Position numbers and translations under genes: made by a program. A stretch of 64,000 nucleotides of DNA from Desulfoprunum benzoelyticum. Its GTDB lineage: Bacteria; Desulfobacterota; Desulfobulbia; Desulfobulbales; Desulfocapsaceae. The first letter of the stretch is position 1. The number at the start of each line of letters is the position of its first letter. The notes under the pieces are model-generated. The model was not told where the DNA came from. It saw only the letters and a program-made list of their open reading frames with translations, and made no database searches. The stretch lies in assembly GCF_014201505.1 (NCBI RefSeq), contig NZ_JACHEO010000002.1, positions 310,001-374,000 of the forward strand, read 5' to 3'. Below, piece by piece: positions 47,318-56,742 of this stretch.

Positions 47318-48385
47318 TCAGGGGGTTGATCGGGCAACGAGTTCATGCCCCGCAATCGTCGATGAGGAGGGGGCCGCGACGAGACGTTCCTGCAGCGAAA
47401 ATCCATGCTGGACCAGTTTTTTGACATCGGCCCACATCGTTTCACAGCCCATGACGGCGATGACGATCTCCTGGTTCCCACGCTTGAACTTGCCGACATA
47501 GGTCTGTCGGGCGGCATTGGTGAAACCGGTCTTGCCGCCCTGGGTGCCTTCAACCTGCCACAGGGCCTTGTTGTGATTGCGGAGCAGGCTGCCATAGCTG
47601 GTTTTTACCTTGACCTGCTTCATCCGGGAGGCGAAGGCCGGATCCTGCATGAAATGCCGGAACATGACGGCGAGGTCGCGGGCGGTGGAGGTCTGCCCCT
47701 TGGCGGTAAGGCCGCTGGCGGTCTTGCAGACCGTGTTCTTTGCCCCCCACTCCCGGGCTTTTTCGGTCATCATTCTGGCGAAGGACGATTCGCTGCCGGC
47801 GATTTTTTCGGCCAGGGCGACGCTGGCGTCATTGGCGGAGGCCAACAACACGGCGTTGATCAGATCGTTAGCCTGGTAATGCTTTTTCGGATTGAGGTCG
47901 ACCTTCGAGCGCGGCTGGTCGGCGGCCCGGCGGCTGACGGACACCTGCTCGCTGCCGCTCAGGGATTTCAGCGCGATCATGCCGGTCAGGATCTTGATGG
48001 TGCTGGCGGGTTGGCGCGGGTTGTCCGCATTTTTGGCGTAGAGGGTTCTGCCGCTTCTGCCATCGATGATGATGGCGCTTCGCGCCGATATGAGTTTGCC
48101 GATCCTGCTGTTGTCGACAGGGGACGTGGTCGATTTTTTCCGCGGACTGGAGACCGCCTGGACCTTTGCGGGCGCAGGACATTCGGTCGAGCGCAGTACC
48201 TGTTTTACCTTGCTGATATCGTTGTATTTGCCGAGAACAACCACCGTCGATGTGCCGGCGGTTCGTTTTTTGACGTATTTTTTCTTGGTTGCGGCATCTG
48301 CATGACTGGTGAGACTGAACAGGGTTATGACGGTAAAGAATAACAATGTAAGCAGGGTTGTGCCGAGGATGGTCAATCTATTCAT
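47318..48385 (-). CDS. D-alanyl-D-alanine carboxypeptidase (peptidase S11, low-molecular-mass PBP)
   Basis: A 355-residue exported S11 peptidase trimming peptidoglycan. The active-site set is present: SxxK in PASTIKILTG, SxN in LASANDASVAL and KTG in GGKTGFTNAAR. A signal anchor (LTILGTTLLTLLFFTVITLF) precedes a basic linker and a short N-terminal region (STVVVLGKYNDISKVKQVLR) before the catalytic domain. The usual C-terminal PBP5 domain is absent. Confidence 0.9.
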   Translation of the reverse strand: MNRLTILGTTLLTLLFFTVITLFSLTSHADAATKKKYVKKRTAGTSTVVVLGKYNDISKVKQVLRSTECPAPAKVQAVSSPRKKSTTSPVDNSRIGKLISARSAIIIDGRSGRTLYAKNADNPRQPASTIKILTGMIALKSLSGSEQVSVSRRAADQPRSKVDLNPKKHYQANDLINAVLLASANDASVALAEKIAGSESSFARMMTEKAREWGAKNTVCKTASGLTAKGQTSTARDLAVMFRHFMQDPAFASRMKQVKVKTSYGSLLRNHNKALWQVEGTQGGKTGFTNAARQTYVGKFKRGNQEIVIAVMGCETMWADVKKLVQHGFSLQERLVAAPSSSTIAGHELVARSTP

Positions 48386-48638
48386 AATCTCTTGAGCGTT
48401 GGGGGTTCATACCTGGGAATGAATGATGAATGTCTCATAATTTGTAGCTGGACGATATGGCAAAGTCAAGTATTTTAAAGACTTCAGCGTAAAGTGTATC
48501 CTCAGCCAGGACGGTAGTAGGCGTTTGACCGGGGTGGACAGTTTGTGTAGAATTCGGATACGGTTATGGGACGACGGCAATGATGCCCCTTGGGATGAGA
48601 TATGGAACAATCTGTATACAATATATTGAGGTGAATAG

Positions 48639-50336
48639 ATGACGGATGCAACGGAAGTGCGGATGACGCTGAACTATGTCCTGGATTCGAGTTGCAGCAA
48701 GTATGGCGATACCCCGGCTATAGGCATGGCACTTGAACCGGCGCTCACCTATAACGAGGTTCATGCCCGAGTTATTGCTCTGGCGTACCGGATGCAGCGG
48801 GAGGGTGTGGGGAAAGGTGATCGGATCGCCATTCTCGCGGAGAACTCGCATAACTGGGGAATCGCCTATTTCGCCGCGGTCCGACTGGGGGCGGTGGTGG
48901 TCCCGCTGCTGCCGGATCTGCCGGAAAGCGACGTCCGCCATATCCTCGGTGAGATGCAGGTGAAGATCCTCTTCACGACGCAGCGGCAGGTCGATAAGAT
49001 CGTGGAATTGAAGAGCGGCGGGCCGGGCAGGATCATCACCCTCGACGATCATGTCCCTGATCTCGAACTGCTGGCGGTGGTGACGTATGCCGACTACCTC
49101 GCGGGGGCGCAAACAATCCTGGCTGAATCGGCCGAATTACCTGTCTTTTCCGATGTCGACCAGGACGATCTGGCTGCGATTCTCTATACTTCGGGCACAT
49201 CCGGCTACTCCAAGGCGGTGATGCTCAGTCATAAAAATCTCACCTCCAACGCCTACGCTGCATCGGGCCTGATGGCCATCCCCCCGGGGTCGGTTTTTCT
49301 CTCCATCCTGCCGATGTCGCATACGTATGAGTTTACCTGCGGTTTCATCCTGCCGTTGATCACCGGCAGCCGCATCGCCTATGCCGGCAAGAGCCCGACG
49401 CCGGCCATCCTGCAGAAATTCTGTCAGCATGAAAAACCGTTGGTTATTTTCGCCGTCCCTCTCGTCCTCGAGAAGATTTACAAAAAACGGGTCCTGCCTC
49501 AGATCGGGAAGAGCCGATTGCTGACCATGCTGTGCAAGACGTCCTTCGGGCGTCGGCTGATCCATCGCAAAATCGGTCTCAAACTCCTCGATTTCTTCGG
49601 CGGCAACCTCAAACTGATGGGCATCGGCGGCGCCGCCCTCAATCCCGAGGTCGAGACGTTTCTGGCAGAGGCGAAATTTCCGTATCTGGTCGGATATGGT
49701 CTGACCGAGTCCTCGCCGCTGCTGGCAGGAGGACCGGCCGGAGATGCAACCATTACGGTCGGATCGACCGGGAAACCGCTTCCCGGGGTCAAGATCAGAA
49801 TTGCCGACCCGGCCGCAGATACCGGCATCGGTGAAATCTGCGCCTGCGGGCCCAACATAATGCTTGGTTACTACAACGACGGGGAGGCCACCGCCGAAGT
49901 CCTGTCGCCCGACGGCTGGCTGGCGACCGGCGATCTCGGTTTCATCGACGACGCCGGCAACCTCCACGTATGTGGTCGTTCCAAGAATGTCATCGTCCTG
50001 CCCAACGGAGAAAATGTCTATCCCGAGGCAATCGAGCACAAGATCAACAGCTACAACTGGGTCGTGGAGGGACTGGTGCTCGAAAACAACGGCAGGTTGG
50101 AGGCTTGGATCTATCCGGATTACGAGGTGATCGACGAGGAAACGGCAGGACGGTCGAGGGCCGAGCGGCGGGAGTACATTGACGGACGGCTCGAAAGCAC
50201 CCGGCGCGAATTGAACGAGCAACTGCCGTCGGCGTCACGGATCACGAAAATTTTCGAACGCCGGGAACCGTTCGTCAAGACGGCGACGCACAAGATCAAG
50301 CGTTACCTCTACGACAGTCACAGCTCTCTTGGTTGA
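48639..50336 (+). CDS. AMP-dependent long-chain acyl-CoA synthetase
   Basis: A 565-residue ANL-family ligase. ILYTSGTSGYSKAVMLSHKN is the P-loop, GYGLTESSPLLAG the A5 motif, GWLATGDLGFIDDAGNLHVC the A7/A8 hinge with Asp, and PNGENVYPEAIE the C-terminal start. The terminal Lys lies in VKTATHKIKRYLY. Long-chain fatty acyl-CoA synthetase fits, with TGAGGTG as the ribosome site. It could activate fatty acids brought in by the FadL-type porin. Confidence 0.9.
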   Translation: MTDATEVRMTLNYVLDSSCSKYGDTPAIGMALEPALTYNEVHARVIALAYRMQREGVGKGDRIAILAENSHNWGIAYFAAVRLGAVVVPLLPDLPESDVRHILGEMQVKILFTTQRQVDKIVELKSGGPGRIITLDDHVPDLELLAVVTYADYLAGAQTILAESAELPVFSDVDQDDLAAILYTSGTSGYSKAVMLSHKNLTSNAYAASGLMAIPPGSVFLSILPMSHTYEFTCGFILPLITGSRIAYAGKSPTPAILQKFCQHEKPLVIFAVPLVLEKIYKKRVLPQIGKSRLLTMLCKTSFGRRLIHRKIGLKLLDFFGGNLKLMGIGGAALNPEVETFLAEAKFPYLVGYGLTESSPLLAGGPAGDATITVGSTGKPLPGVKIRIADPAADTGIGEICACGPNIMLGYYNDGEATAEVLSPDGWLATGDLGFIDDAGNLHVCGRSKNVIVLPNGENVYPEAIEHKINSYNWVVEGLVLENNGRLEAWIYPDYEVIDEETAGRSRAERREYIDGRLESTRRELNEQLPSASRITKIFERREPFVKTATHKIKRYLYDSHSSLG

Positions 50337-50344
50337 TCCTGCGG

Positions 50345-50977
50345 TCAGGAGAGGAGAAGGCTGTGGGCGAAGTCGATGATCGGCGTGATGATCTTCGACA
50401 GGATGCCAGAGAAGGCAAGGACCAGGATAAGGATAAAACCGAAGTGTTCAAGCCGGGAATATGCCGCCGCCAGATTCTGCGGCAGGATGCCGCTGAGGAT
50501 GCGGCTGCCGTCGAGCGGCGGAATCGGTAGAAAGTTGAAAATGCAGAGCACCAGGTTGATCCAGACGCTGGCGATCAGCATGGCCTGGAACGGGATCAGG
50601 ACAGCGGTGACAAGCGGAGTGGAGGGCAGCACCTCCATCAGCAGCCAGACAGCCTTGGTGGCGATGGCGCTGACGACGGCCACGATAAGATTGGTCGCCG
50701 GACCGGCCAGGGCTACCCACAGCATGTCCTGGCGCGGGTTGCGGAAGTAGGCGGCATTGACCGGAACCGGCCTGGCCCAGCCGATCTTGATGAGAAAAAA
50801 GGCGATGGTGCCAAGCGGGTCGAGGTGTTTGAGCGGATTGAGCGTCAGCCTTCCGGCCATTCTTGCCGTCGGATCGCCGAGGCGGTAGGCCACATAGCCA
50901 TGCGCGAATTCGTGGAGGGTGAGGGCCAGCAGCAGGGGTGGGGCGATGATGATCAGCTCGGTGATGAAATTGTTCAT
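50345..50977 (-). CDS. M50 site-2-type zinc metalloprotease
   Basis: A 210-residue rhomboid-sized integral membrane M50 peptidase. HEFAHGYVAYRLGDPTAR carries HExxH, and FNFLPIPPLDGSRIL is the NxxPxxPLDG motif. Five to six membrane segments are visible. This short type without PDZ (YwhC/RseP-distant) is found beside xerD and the CBS-poly(A) polymerase in related genomes, as here. Confidence 0.92.
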   Translation of the reverse strand: MNNFITELIIIAPPLLLALTLHEFAHGYVAYRLGDPTARMAGRLTLNPLKHLDPLGTIAFFLIKIGWARPVPVNAAYFRNPRQDMLWVALAGPATNLIVAVVSAIATKAVWLLMEVLPSTPLVTAVLIPFQAMLIASVWINLVLCIFNFLPIPPLDGSRILSGILPQNLAAAYSRLEHFGFILILVLAFSGILSKIITPIIDFAHSLLLS

Positions 50978-51039
50978 GAGATGCCTGGAAAAATGAATGC
51001 AACTACCGGCGCGGCGACATCGCCTGCCAATCAGTCACT

Positions 51040-53745
51040 CTAAGCATGCGGGCCGGCAGCGGCAAGGGAGTCCGGGGGGTAGGTCCGGTGGAGGAGGGCG
51101 ATTTCTTCCTCGCGATTGTGGACCCGGTCGTCCAGTCGGGCGTCGAGGAGGTCGTTGAGGATCATCTTGAATTCCGGACCCGGCCGGTAGCCGAGGGCCA
51201 TCAGGTCGTCACCCGTCAGGTCGGTTCGGATGTAGCGCAGAGCCGTGACGTAGTTCGATGCCGCCTTTTTCACCTGGTTTTTGCGGGCCAGGGCCATCAG
51301 ATACAGTAGTCCTTCGATGCTCAGTTCCTTCAGAAGCCAGTAGATTTCACTGTTGGCGATGATTTCCCGTCGCGACAGCAGGTTGGCTGTCTTTTCGGCA
51401 TGGGTTTTCTGCCAGATGAGGCGGTCGGCAATTTTCTGGGGAATCTGGAACCGGCTGCAAAACGCGGTCAGCACCTCATCCGGGGATCTGCTCATGATGG
51501 CAAGCAGATAAACCATCCAGTTGTGGCAGGGTTCATCGAGATAGAGCAGGCGAAACCAGGAGATGGCCCTCTGCGCCTGATGCAGGATATGGAGAAAGCG
51601 GCGGTCGACCTTCAGGTGGGGTTTGAGTTCCGGCCAGAGGAAGGGGAAGAGATTGAACTCGGCCAGGCGTCGGATGGCCGGGACGGGGTCCTCCTCGGAC
51701 AGAATCTGTTTGAGTTCGGAGAAAAATCGGGGATCGTCGGTTTTGCCGAAGAGCTGCATGCTGACCGCGTTATGCATCAACCGCCGGGTATGGGGGGCGA
51801 TCTCGAAGGCCATGCGCGCCTCGAAGCGAATGGCCCGGAATATCCGGCTGGGATCTTCGACGAAGCTGAGATTGTGCAGGACCTTGATCGATCGTTGGTT
51901 GAGGTCGTTCTGGCAGTTGAAGAAATCGATCAGGGTGCCGAAATGCTCGGGGTTGAGCTGGATCGCCATCGCGTTGATGGTGAAGTCCCGACGATAGAGA
52001 TCGAGCTTGATCGACGACAGTTCGACGGTCGGCAGCGCCGCCGGGTATTCGTAATACTCGAGCCGGGCGGTGGCGACATCGATCTTGGTACCGTCCGGCA
52101 GCATGATCATGGCGGTGCCGAAGCGTTCATGGGTCTTGATCCGGCCCTGTAATTTCCTGGCAAGGTTCTTGGCGAATTGGATGCCGTCTCCTTCGATGAC
52201 GATATCGAGATCGAGGTTGTTCTTTTTGAGCAGCAGGTCGCGGACGAAACCGCCGACGGCAAAGGCGTTGAACTGCAGTTCGTCGGCGGCGAGACCGATC
52301 TTCTGCAGCAGTTCGATCATCGGTTTGTTGAGGCACTCGATGATGATCGTGTTGAGATTGCGGTTGCGCTCGAGTGACGGGTGTTCCGATTCGTGCAGCA
52401 GGTTTTTGGGCAGGTGGGCGGGGTCGTTGACCAGGCGGTTGAGCAGGTCGGTGCGGGTGATGATGCCCTGGAGTACGCCGTTGTCGACGATGGGAATGAG
52501 ACGCTGGCGATGCTCGATGATCAGTTCCTGGATGTCGGCGAGGGTCGCGTCGGGAGGCAGGGTGGCGATGTCGGATGTCATGTAGGCGCTGACCGGCAGG
52601 TTTCCGAGATCGTGGTGGATGGCCTTCTCCACCACCATGCGCGAGATGAACCCGAGGATTGACCGGGGCGGAGGGGTCTTGTCGGCTTCTGCGATGACGA
52701 GCGGCGACAGGACCGGCATGGCGGTGATGCTGTAGCGGGTCAGGATCTCATTGGCCTCGGCGATTGTCGTGTCGGCGGGGATGGTAATGGCCGGCTTCGA
52801 CATCATCTCCCTGGCGATCGGCTGCGGCAGGACGTGGCGGTGCAGGATATGGATGAGTTTTTCCTGGGCCTCGGTCAGGGTCATGTCGCGCAGGGTGGCG
52901 GAAGCGGCGGTGGCATGGCCGCCGCCGCCGAGATCCCGGGCGATGATGCCGACGTTGACCTCGGCGATACGGCTGCGGGCGATCAGGTAGATGCGGTCGG
53001 CCATCGAGATCAGGGCGAACAGGGTGTCGAGGTTCTCCATGTGCATGAATCGCCGGGCGATCATCGCGAAGTCATCGACATAGGTCGGCAGCGACAAGGT
53101 GACGACGACGATCGGGATCCCCTGGATGGTGTACTGGATCGCCGTCTTCATCAGGCTGTGGAGCAGCTCGACCTGGGTGGAGGTCAGGTCGTAGGTGATG
53201 AACTGGGCGATGATATCGAGCTTCGCCCCTTTTTCCAGCAGCCAGGCGGCGGCGATGAGGTCGTCGGGGGTGGTGGTCAGATGGGTCAGCGAACCGGTGT
53301 CTTCGTAGATGCCGAGTCCGAGTATGGTCGCCTCTTCGCCAGAGATGCCGATGTCCCGCTTTTTCAACTCGTCGATGAGGATGGTCGTCGTCGAGCCGAC
53401 ATCCCTGGTAATCTCGAGGTCGCCCCGCATGTCGCCGGCGGTGGCGGGGTGGTGGTCGTACAGGTGCACCTTGATTCCTGGGTTGGCAAGGCAGGCGGCG
53501 AGGTGGCCGATGCGTTCGGACGATCTCGTATCGACGACAATGAGCGTCTCGACCCTGGTCAGGTCGATGTTCTTGGCCTTCTGGAATTCGTAGCGGTAGA
53601 GCAGGGTCTGTGAGATGAATTCCCTGACGTTTTTTTCCTGCGATCCGGGAAAGATCAGGAGGGCGTCGGGATAGAGCTTCTGGGCGGCGATCATCGAGGC
53701 CAGGCTGTCGAAATCGGCGTTGAGGTGAGAGGTGATAATGCGCAT
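51040..53745 (-). CDS. DHH phosphoesterase - CBS - CBS - tRNA nucleotidyltransferase/poly(A) polymerase fusion
   Basis: A 901-residue fusion. The N-terminal DHH/DHHA1 domain has SHLNADFDSLAS, VDTRSS, DHHPA and GGGGHATAAS. Two CBS domains follow (residues about 315-475, MSKPAITIPADTTIAE and YMTSDIATLPPDATLADI). The class II nucleotidyltransferase has AVGGFVRDLLLKKNNLDLDI with the DxD pair and RRDFTINAMAIQLN. The enzyme presumably adds CCA or A residues to tRNA; the DHH domain may be a nuclease. Such fusions occur in Deltaproteobacteria. The start is MRIITSHLNAD; upstream in-frame codons are unlike the family. Confidence 0.92.
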   Translation of the reverse strand: MRIITSHLNADFDSLASMIAAQKLYPDALLIFPGSQEKNVREFISQTLLYRYEFQKAKNIDLTRVETLIVVDTRSSERIGHLAACLANPGIKVHLYDHHPATAGDMRGDLEITRDVGSTTTILIDELKKRDIGISGEEATILGLGIYEDTGSLTHLTTTPDDLIAAAWLLEKGAKLDIIAQFITYDLTSTQVELLHSLMKTAIQYTIQGIPIVVVTLSLPTYVDDFAMIARRFMHMENLDTLFALISMADRIYLIARSRIAEVNVGIIARDLGGGGHATAASATLRDMTLTEAQEKLIHILHRHVLPQPIAREMMSKPAITIPADTTIAEANEILTRYSITAMPVLSPLVIAEADKTPPPRSILGFISRMVVEKAIHHDLGNLPVSAYMTSDIATLPPDATLADIQELIIEHRQRLIPIVDNGVLQGIITRTDLLNRLVNDPAHLPKNLLHESEHPSLERNRNLNTIIIECLNKPMIELLQKIGLAADELQFNAFAVGGFVRDLLLKKNNLDLDIVIEGDGIQFAKNLARKLQGRIKTHERFGTAMIMLPDGTKIDVATARLEYYEYPAALPTVELSSIKLDLYRRDFTINAMAIQLNPEHFGTLIDFFNCQNDLNQRSIKVLHNLSFVEDPSRIFRAIRFEARMAFEIAPHTRRLMHNAVSMQLFGKTDDPRFFSELKQILSEEDPVPAIRRLAEFNLFPFLWPELKPHLKVDRRFLHILHQAQRAISWFRLLYLDEPCHNWMVYLLAIMSRSPDEVLTAFCSRFQIPQKIADRLIWQKTHAEKTANLLSRREIIANSEIYWLLKELSIEGLLYLMALARKNQVKKAASNYVTALRYIRTDLTGDDLMALGYRPGPEFKMILNDLLDARLDDRVHNREEEIALLHRTYPPDSLAAAGPHA

Positions 53746-53836
53746 CGCAGAAGGAGTCAGGCTGGTTGTTGACGGTCGGTTCGAGTGAAATATCCTGTTA
53801 CTGTATACCAATACAACCATCAATAGCCACGGGAAA

Positions 53837-54754
53837 TCAGCCTCGGGGATGGTATTTGCGGTGGATCGATTTCAGTCGATCCTGGTCGATATGGGTATAG
53901 ATCTGGGTCGTGGTGATATCGGAGTGGCCAAGCATCATCTGCACCGAGCGGAGGTCGGCGCCATGGGCGAGGAGATGCGTGGCGAAGGAATGGCGGAGCA
54001 TGTGCGGCGAAATATCCTTCGTGATCCCGGCGGCGAGCGCCGTTTTCCTGATGATCTGCCAGAACCGCAAGCGGGTCATGGCCGTGCCTCTGGCGGTGAC
54101 GAAGAGAGCATTGCTGCGCCGACCGCCCAGGATCAGCGGCCGACCCTGGCGGAGGTAGTTTTCGATCTGTTCCCTCGCCTGGATGCCGAAGGGTATGAGC
54201 CGTTCCTTGCCGCCCTTGCCGAAGACCCGGACAAACCCCGAGGCGAGATTGCAGGCGGCAAGGGGCAGGCCTACCAGTTCCGAGACGCGCAGGCCGGTGG
54301 AGTAGAGGAGAAAGATCATGGCGCGATCGCGGCAGGATAGAGGCGAGGTTACCGCCGGTGGCGCCAGCAGTCTGTTGACCTCGGCCAGGGACAGGGCCTT
54401 GGGCAGGATCTGCCCGCTTTTCGGCAGATCGATAATCGCAAAAGGGTTGCGCTGAAGGTGGTCTGCTCGAACCAGGAAGGAGAAGAAATGCCTGAGGGCG
54501 GAGATGCGGCGGGCATTGCTGCGATGGCCGATACCGTGTTTTCGGGCCTGTTCGAGAAAATCATGGATGACGGCGATATCGACCAGTTCGAGATCGGCAA
54601 TCGACGAGCGCCGGATAAAGTTCAGAAAAAAATCGACGTCGGCGGCGTAAGCCTTGACGGTGTTTTCGGCTAGACGCCTTTCGGAGATCAGGTAGTGCAG
54701 GAATGATTCGGCGGCGGCAGAAAGATGGTCGGGAGGGCGCGAGGGTTCGATAAT
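53837..54754 (-). CDS. xerD: Tyrosine recombinase XerD, non-canonical start codon
   Basis: XerD acts with XerC at dif to resolve chromosome dimers. The frame from 54754 gives 305 residues (E. coli 298): N-terminal SAM-like core-binding domain (SFLHYLISERRLAENTVKAY) and catalytic domain with R (TGLRVSELVGL), K (FGKGGKERLIP), HxxR (SPHMLRHSFATHLL), H (LGHSDITTTQ) and Tyr (IYTHID). From 54840 down to 54319 I find no ATG, GTG or TTG in this frame, so the N-terminal half has no canonical start. The given start is ATT at 54752-54754, chosen by alignment with E. coli XerD; ATC next to it is equally possible. It follows rpsU and precedes the CCA/poly(A) fusion. Confidence 0.82.
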   Translation of the reverse strand: MIEPSRPPDHLSAAAESFLHYLISERRLAENTVKAYAADVDFFLNFIRRSSIADLELVDIAVIHDFLEQARKHGIGHRSNARRISALRHFFSFLVRADHLQRNPFAIIDLPKSGQILPKALSLAEVNRLLAPPAVTSPLSCRDRAMIFLLYSTGLRVSELVGLPLAACNLASGFVRVFGKGGKERLIPFGIQAREQIENYLRQGRPLILGGRRSNALFVTARGTAMTRLRFWQIIRKTALAAGITKDISPHMLRHSFATHLLAHGADLRSVQMMLGHSDITTTQIYTHIDQDRLKSIHRKYHPRG

Positions 54755-54790
54755 CTGATGAACTGTGCTGCCGGAGGTTTTGTCCCGGTT

Positions 54791-54815
54791 TATAAAGTCC
54801 GGTGCGGGACCGGAC
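54791..54815 (-). terminator. Rho-independent terminator after rpsU
   Basis: On the minus strand GTCCGGT-CCCGC-ACCGGAC is a perfect 7-bp GC-rich stem followed by TTTATA. It stands 18 bases after the rpsU stop and about 40 bases before the xerD coding start. Confidence 0.7.
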
Positions 54816-54833
54816 CTTATAAGCCGACGGGAA

Positions 54834-55028
54834 TCAGAGTGATTTTCTGATGCGATTGAACTTGCGGAGCTTTCGGCGGGCCTCCGCCTCTTTGCGACGC
54901 TTTTTGACGCTTGGTTTTTCGTAATACTCCCGGCGTTTCAGTTCTCGTTTGATGCCGTCAATCTGCAGTTTTTTCTTCAGCTGTCGGATGGCGTACTCGA
55001 GATCGCCGCGAACTTCAACTTCAATCAT
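54834..55028 (-). CDS. rpsU: 30S ribosomal protein S21
   Basis: A 64-residue S21. MIEVEVRGDLEYAIRQLKKK and the basic tail RREYYEKPSVKKRRKEAEA, RRKLRKFNRIRKSL match the family. The start was chosen at MIEVEV; a longer frame upstream is not family-like. It is followed by a terminator and xerD. Confidence 0.96.
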   Translation of the reverse strand: MIEVEVRGDLEYAIRQLKKKLQIDGIKRELKRREYYEKPSVKKRRKEAEARRKLRKFNRIRKSL

Positions 55029-55233
55029 CTGGGGGCTCCGTTGAACGAATTGATTTCCTGGACCTGACGGTAATATCCAACAAAAGCCAGTCAGGCCAGA
55101 CACATTTTCATGACGAGAATCTTCTTATATAAAAAGTGGAACATTTTCTGTCAATGCATTTCTTGACCAAAGGGTGCCGTTGTTCCAGCCGATCCGGCCC
55201 TCCATTTCCGGCGGGATGACTGGAAATTGGCGA

Positions 55234-56619
55234 TTACACTACGCCTTCGGGAAAGATCTTGCCTGGGTTGAGGATGTTGTGCGGATCGAAGAGCTGTTTC
55301 AGATCTTTCATCAGCCTGATGGTCGCATCATTGAGCTCGAGTGCCAGAAAAAGGGCCTTGCTGAGTCCGATGCCGTGCTCACCGGAAAGGGTGCCGCCCA
55401 GGGCGATCGCCTGGCGGAACAGGCGCTCCTTGGCCGATTCGCCGCGCCGCAGCTGTTCCGGGTCGTCCTTGTCGAGCATGATGTTGACATGGATGTTGCC
55501 GTCGCCGGCATGGCCGAAGGTCAGGATCGTCAGACCAAGTTCCGCCGACAGCCGCTCGGTGAAGGCGACGAGGTCGGGGATGCGGGTGCGCGGCACGGCG
55601 ACGTCTTCACTGATCTTATGCGGACTGAGATTGAAGGTGGCGGGCGAAATCGAACGCCGGGCCTGCCACAGTTCATCAACCTCGGTCTGGCTGGCGGCAT
55701 GGTGGCAGTGACAGTCCGGTTCGGTGGCGAGCAAGGCCTTGAGCCGGGCCGTCTGGTGGTCAACGGTATCGCGGTCGCCGTCCAGTTCGATCAGGAGCAG
55801 GGCCTCGGTGCCTGGTGGTGGTGGCGTCGACAGCCGGTCGGTAACGACCCGGATGGCGGTCCGGTCCATGTATTCAAGGGTACAGGGACGGATGTTGCTG
55901 TTGAGGATTCTGGCCACCAGGGCGGTGGTGCTGGCCAGTGATGTCGAGGTGACGAGGAATGTCTCCTTGTGCTCCGGCAGGGGGAGGAGGCGGAGGATGA
56001 GCCTGGTGATGATCCCCAGCGTCCCCTCGGAGCCGATGAACAGCCGGGTCAGGTCATAGCCTGTCACCCCCTTCTCGGTCCGGGTCCCGGCGGTGACGAT
56101 ATCGCCAGAGGCCAGCACCGCCTCCAGGCCGATGACGAAGTCCTTCGTGACCCCATATTTTACGGCTGACGGGCCGCCGGCGCACTCGGCGGCATTGCCC
56201 CCGATCGTGCAGAATTTCAGGCTGGCTGGATCCGGGGGGTAGAAGAGCCCGAATTTCCGGACCGCCTGCTGCAGGTCGCCGGTGATGACCCCGGGCTCGA
56301 CGATGGCGATCTGGTTCCCGGCATCGATCTCGACGATATGGTTCATCCGGCTGAGGGCGAGGACGAGGCCGCCGCGGATCGGTACTGACCCGCCGGTCAT
56401 GCCGGTGCCTGCGCCCCGCGGCACGACCGGAAACCCGTATTCGGAGGCCAGGCGCATGATGGCTGCGACCTCGGCGGTTGTCGCCGGAAAGGCTACGGCC
56501 TCGGGGAGAAAGATTTTCCCCGCACCGTCAAAGGAATAGCAGTGCAGGTCTTCCCGCCGCGTCGTGCAGAAGGCGGGACCGACAATAGCTGAAATTTTTT
56601 TAATGATAATCGGGTTCAT
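55234..56619 (-). CDS. FAD-binding oxidase, glycolate/lactate dehydrogenase GlcD type
   Basis: A 461-residue FAD-linked oxidase of the VAO/PCMH family. The FAD loop is VPRGAGTGMTGGSVPIRGG, and the C-terminal cap has FGHAGDGNIHVNIMLD and GEHGIGLSKA. It should oxidise a 2-hydroxy acid (D-lactate or glycolate). GlcE/GlcF partners are not adjacent; this points to a LldD/Dld2-type or an electron-acceptor supplied elsewhere. The start is MNPIIIKKISAIV. Confidence 0.92.
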   Translation of the reverse strand: MNPIIIKKISAIVGPAFCTTRREDLHCYSFDGAGKIFLPEAVAFPATTAEVAAIMRLASEYGFPVVPRGAGTGMTGGSVPIRGGLVLALSRMNHIVEIDAGNQIAIVEPGVITGDLQQAVRKFGLFYPPDPASLKFCTIGGNAAECAGGPSAVKYGVTKDFVIGLEAVLASGDIVTAGTRTEKGVTGYDLTRLFIGSEGTLGIITRLILRLLPLPEHKETFLVTSTSLASTTALVARILNSNIRPCTLEYMDRTAIRVVTDRLSTPPPPGTEALLLIELDGDRDTVDHQTARLKALLATEPDCHCHHAASQTEVDELWQARRSISPATFNLSPHKISEDVAVPRTRIPDLVAFTERLSAELGLTILTFGHAGDGNIHVNIMLDKDDPEQLRRGESAKERLFRQAIALGGTLSGEHGIGLSKALFLALELNDATIRLMKDLKQLFDPHNILNPGKIFPEGVV

Positions 56620-56742
56620 CGGGGTAATATACAGATGGTCCGGTCGTGAGGTGGAGCCGGCGGGGAACACCGGAACGTGGTCGGCCCGGTGCTGCGGATC
56701 GTGGTTGAGAACTCGTATCGATTAACATAAGGATTGTCGGCA

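Noticed and set aside
48721-48750. TGGCAC as a sigma54 site near 48727
   Set aside because: It lies inside the acyl-CoA ligase gene and no GC follows after 10 bases.
53837-54319. Truncated XerD starting at the first ATG (160 residues)
   Set aside because: The same frame upstream encodes the complete core-binding domain without any stop, so this is only the C-terminal part of an intact recombinase.
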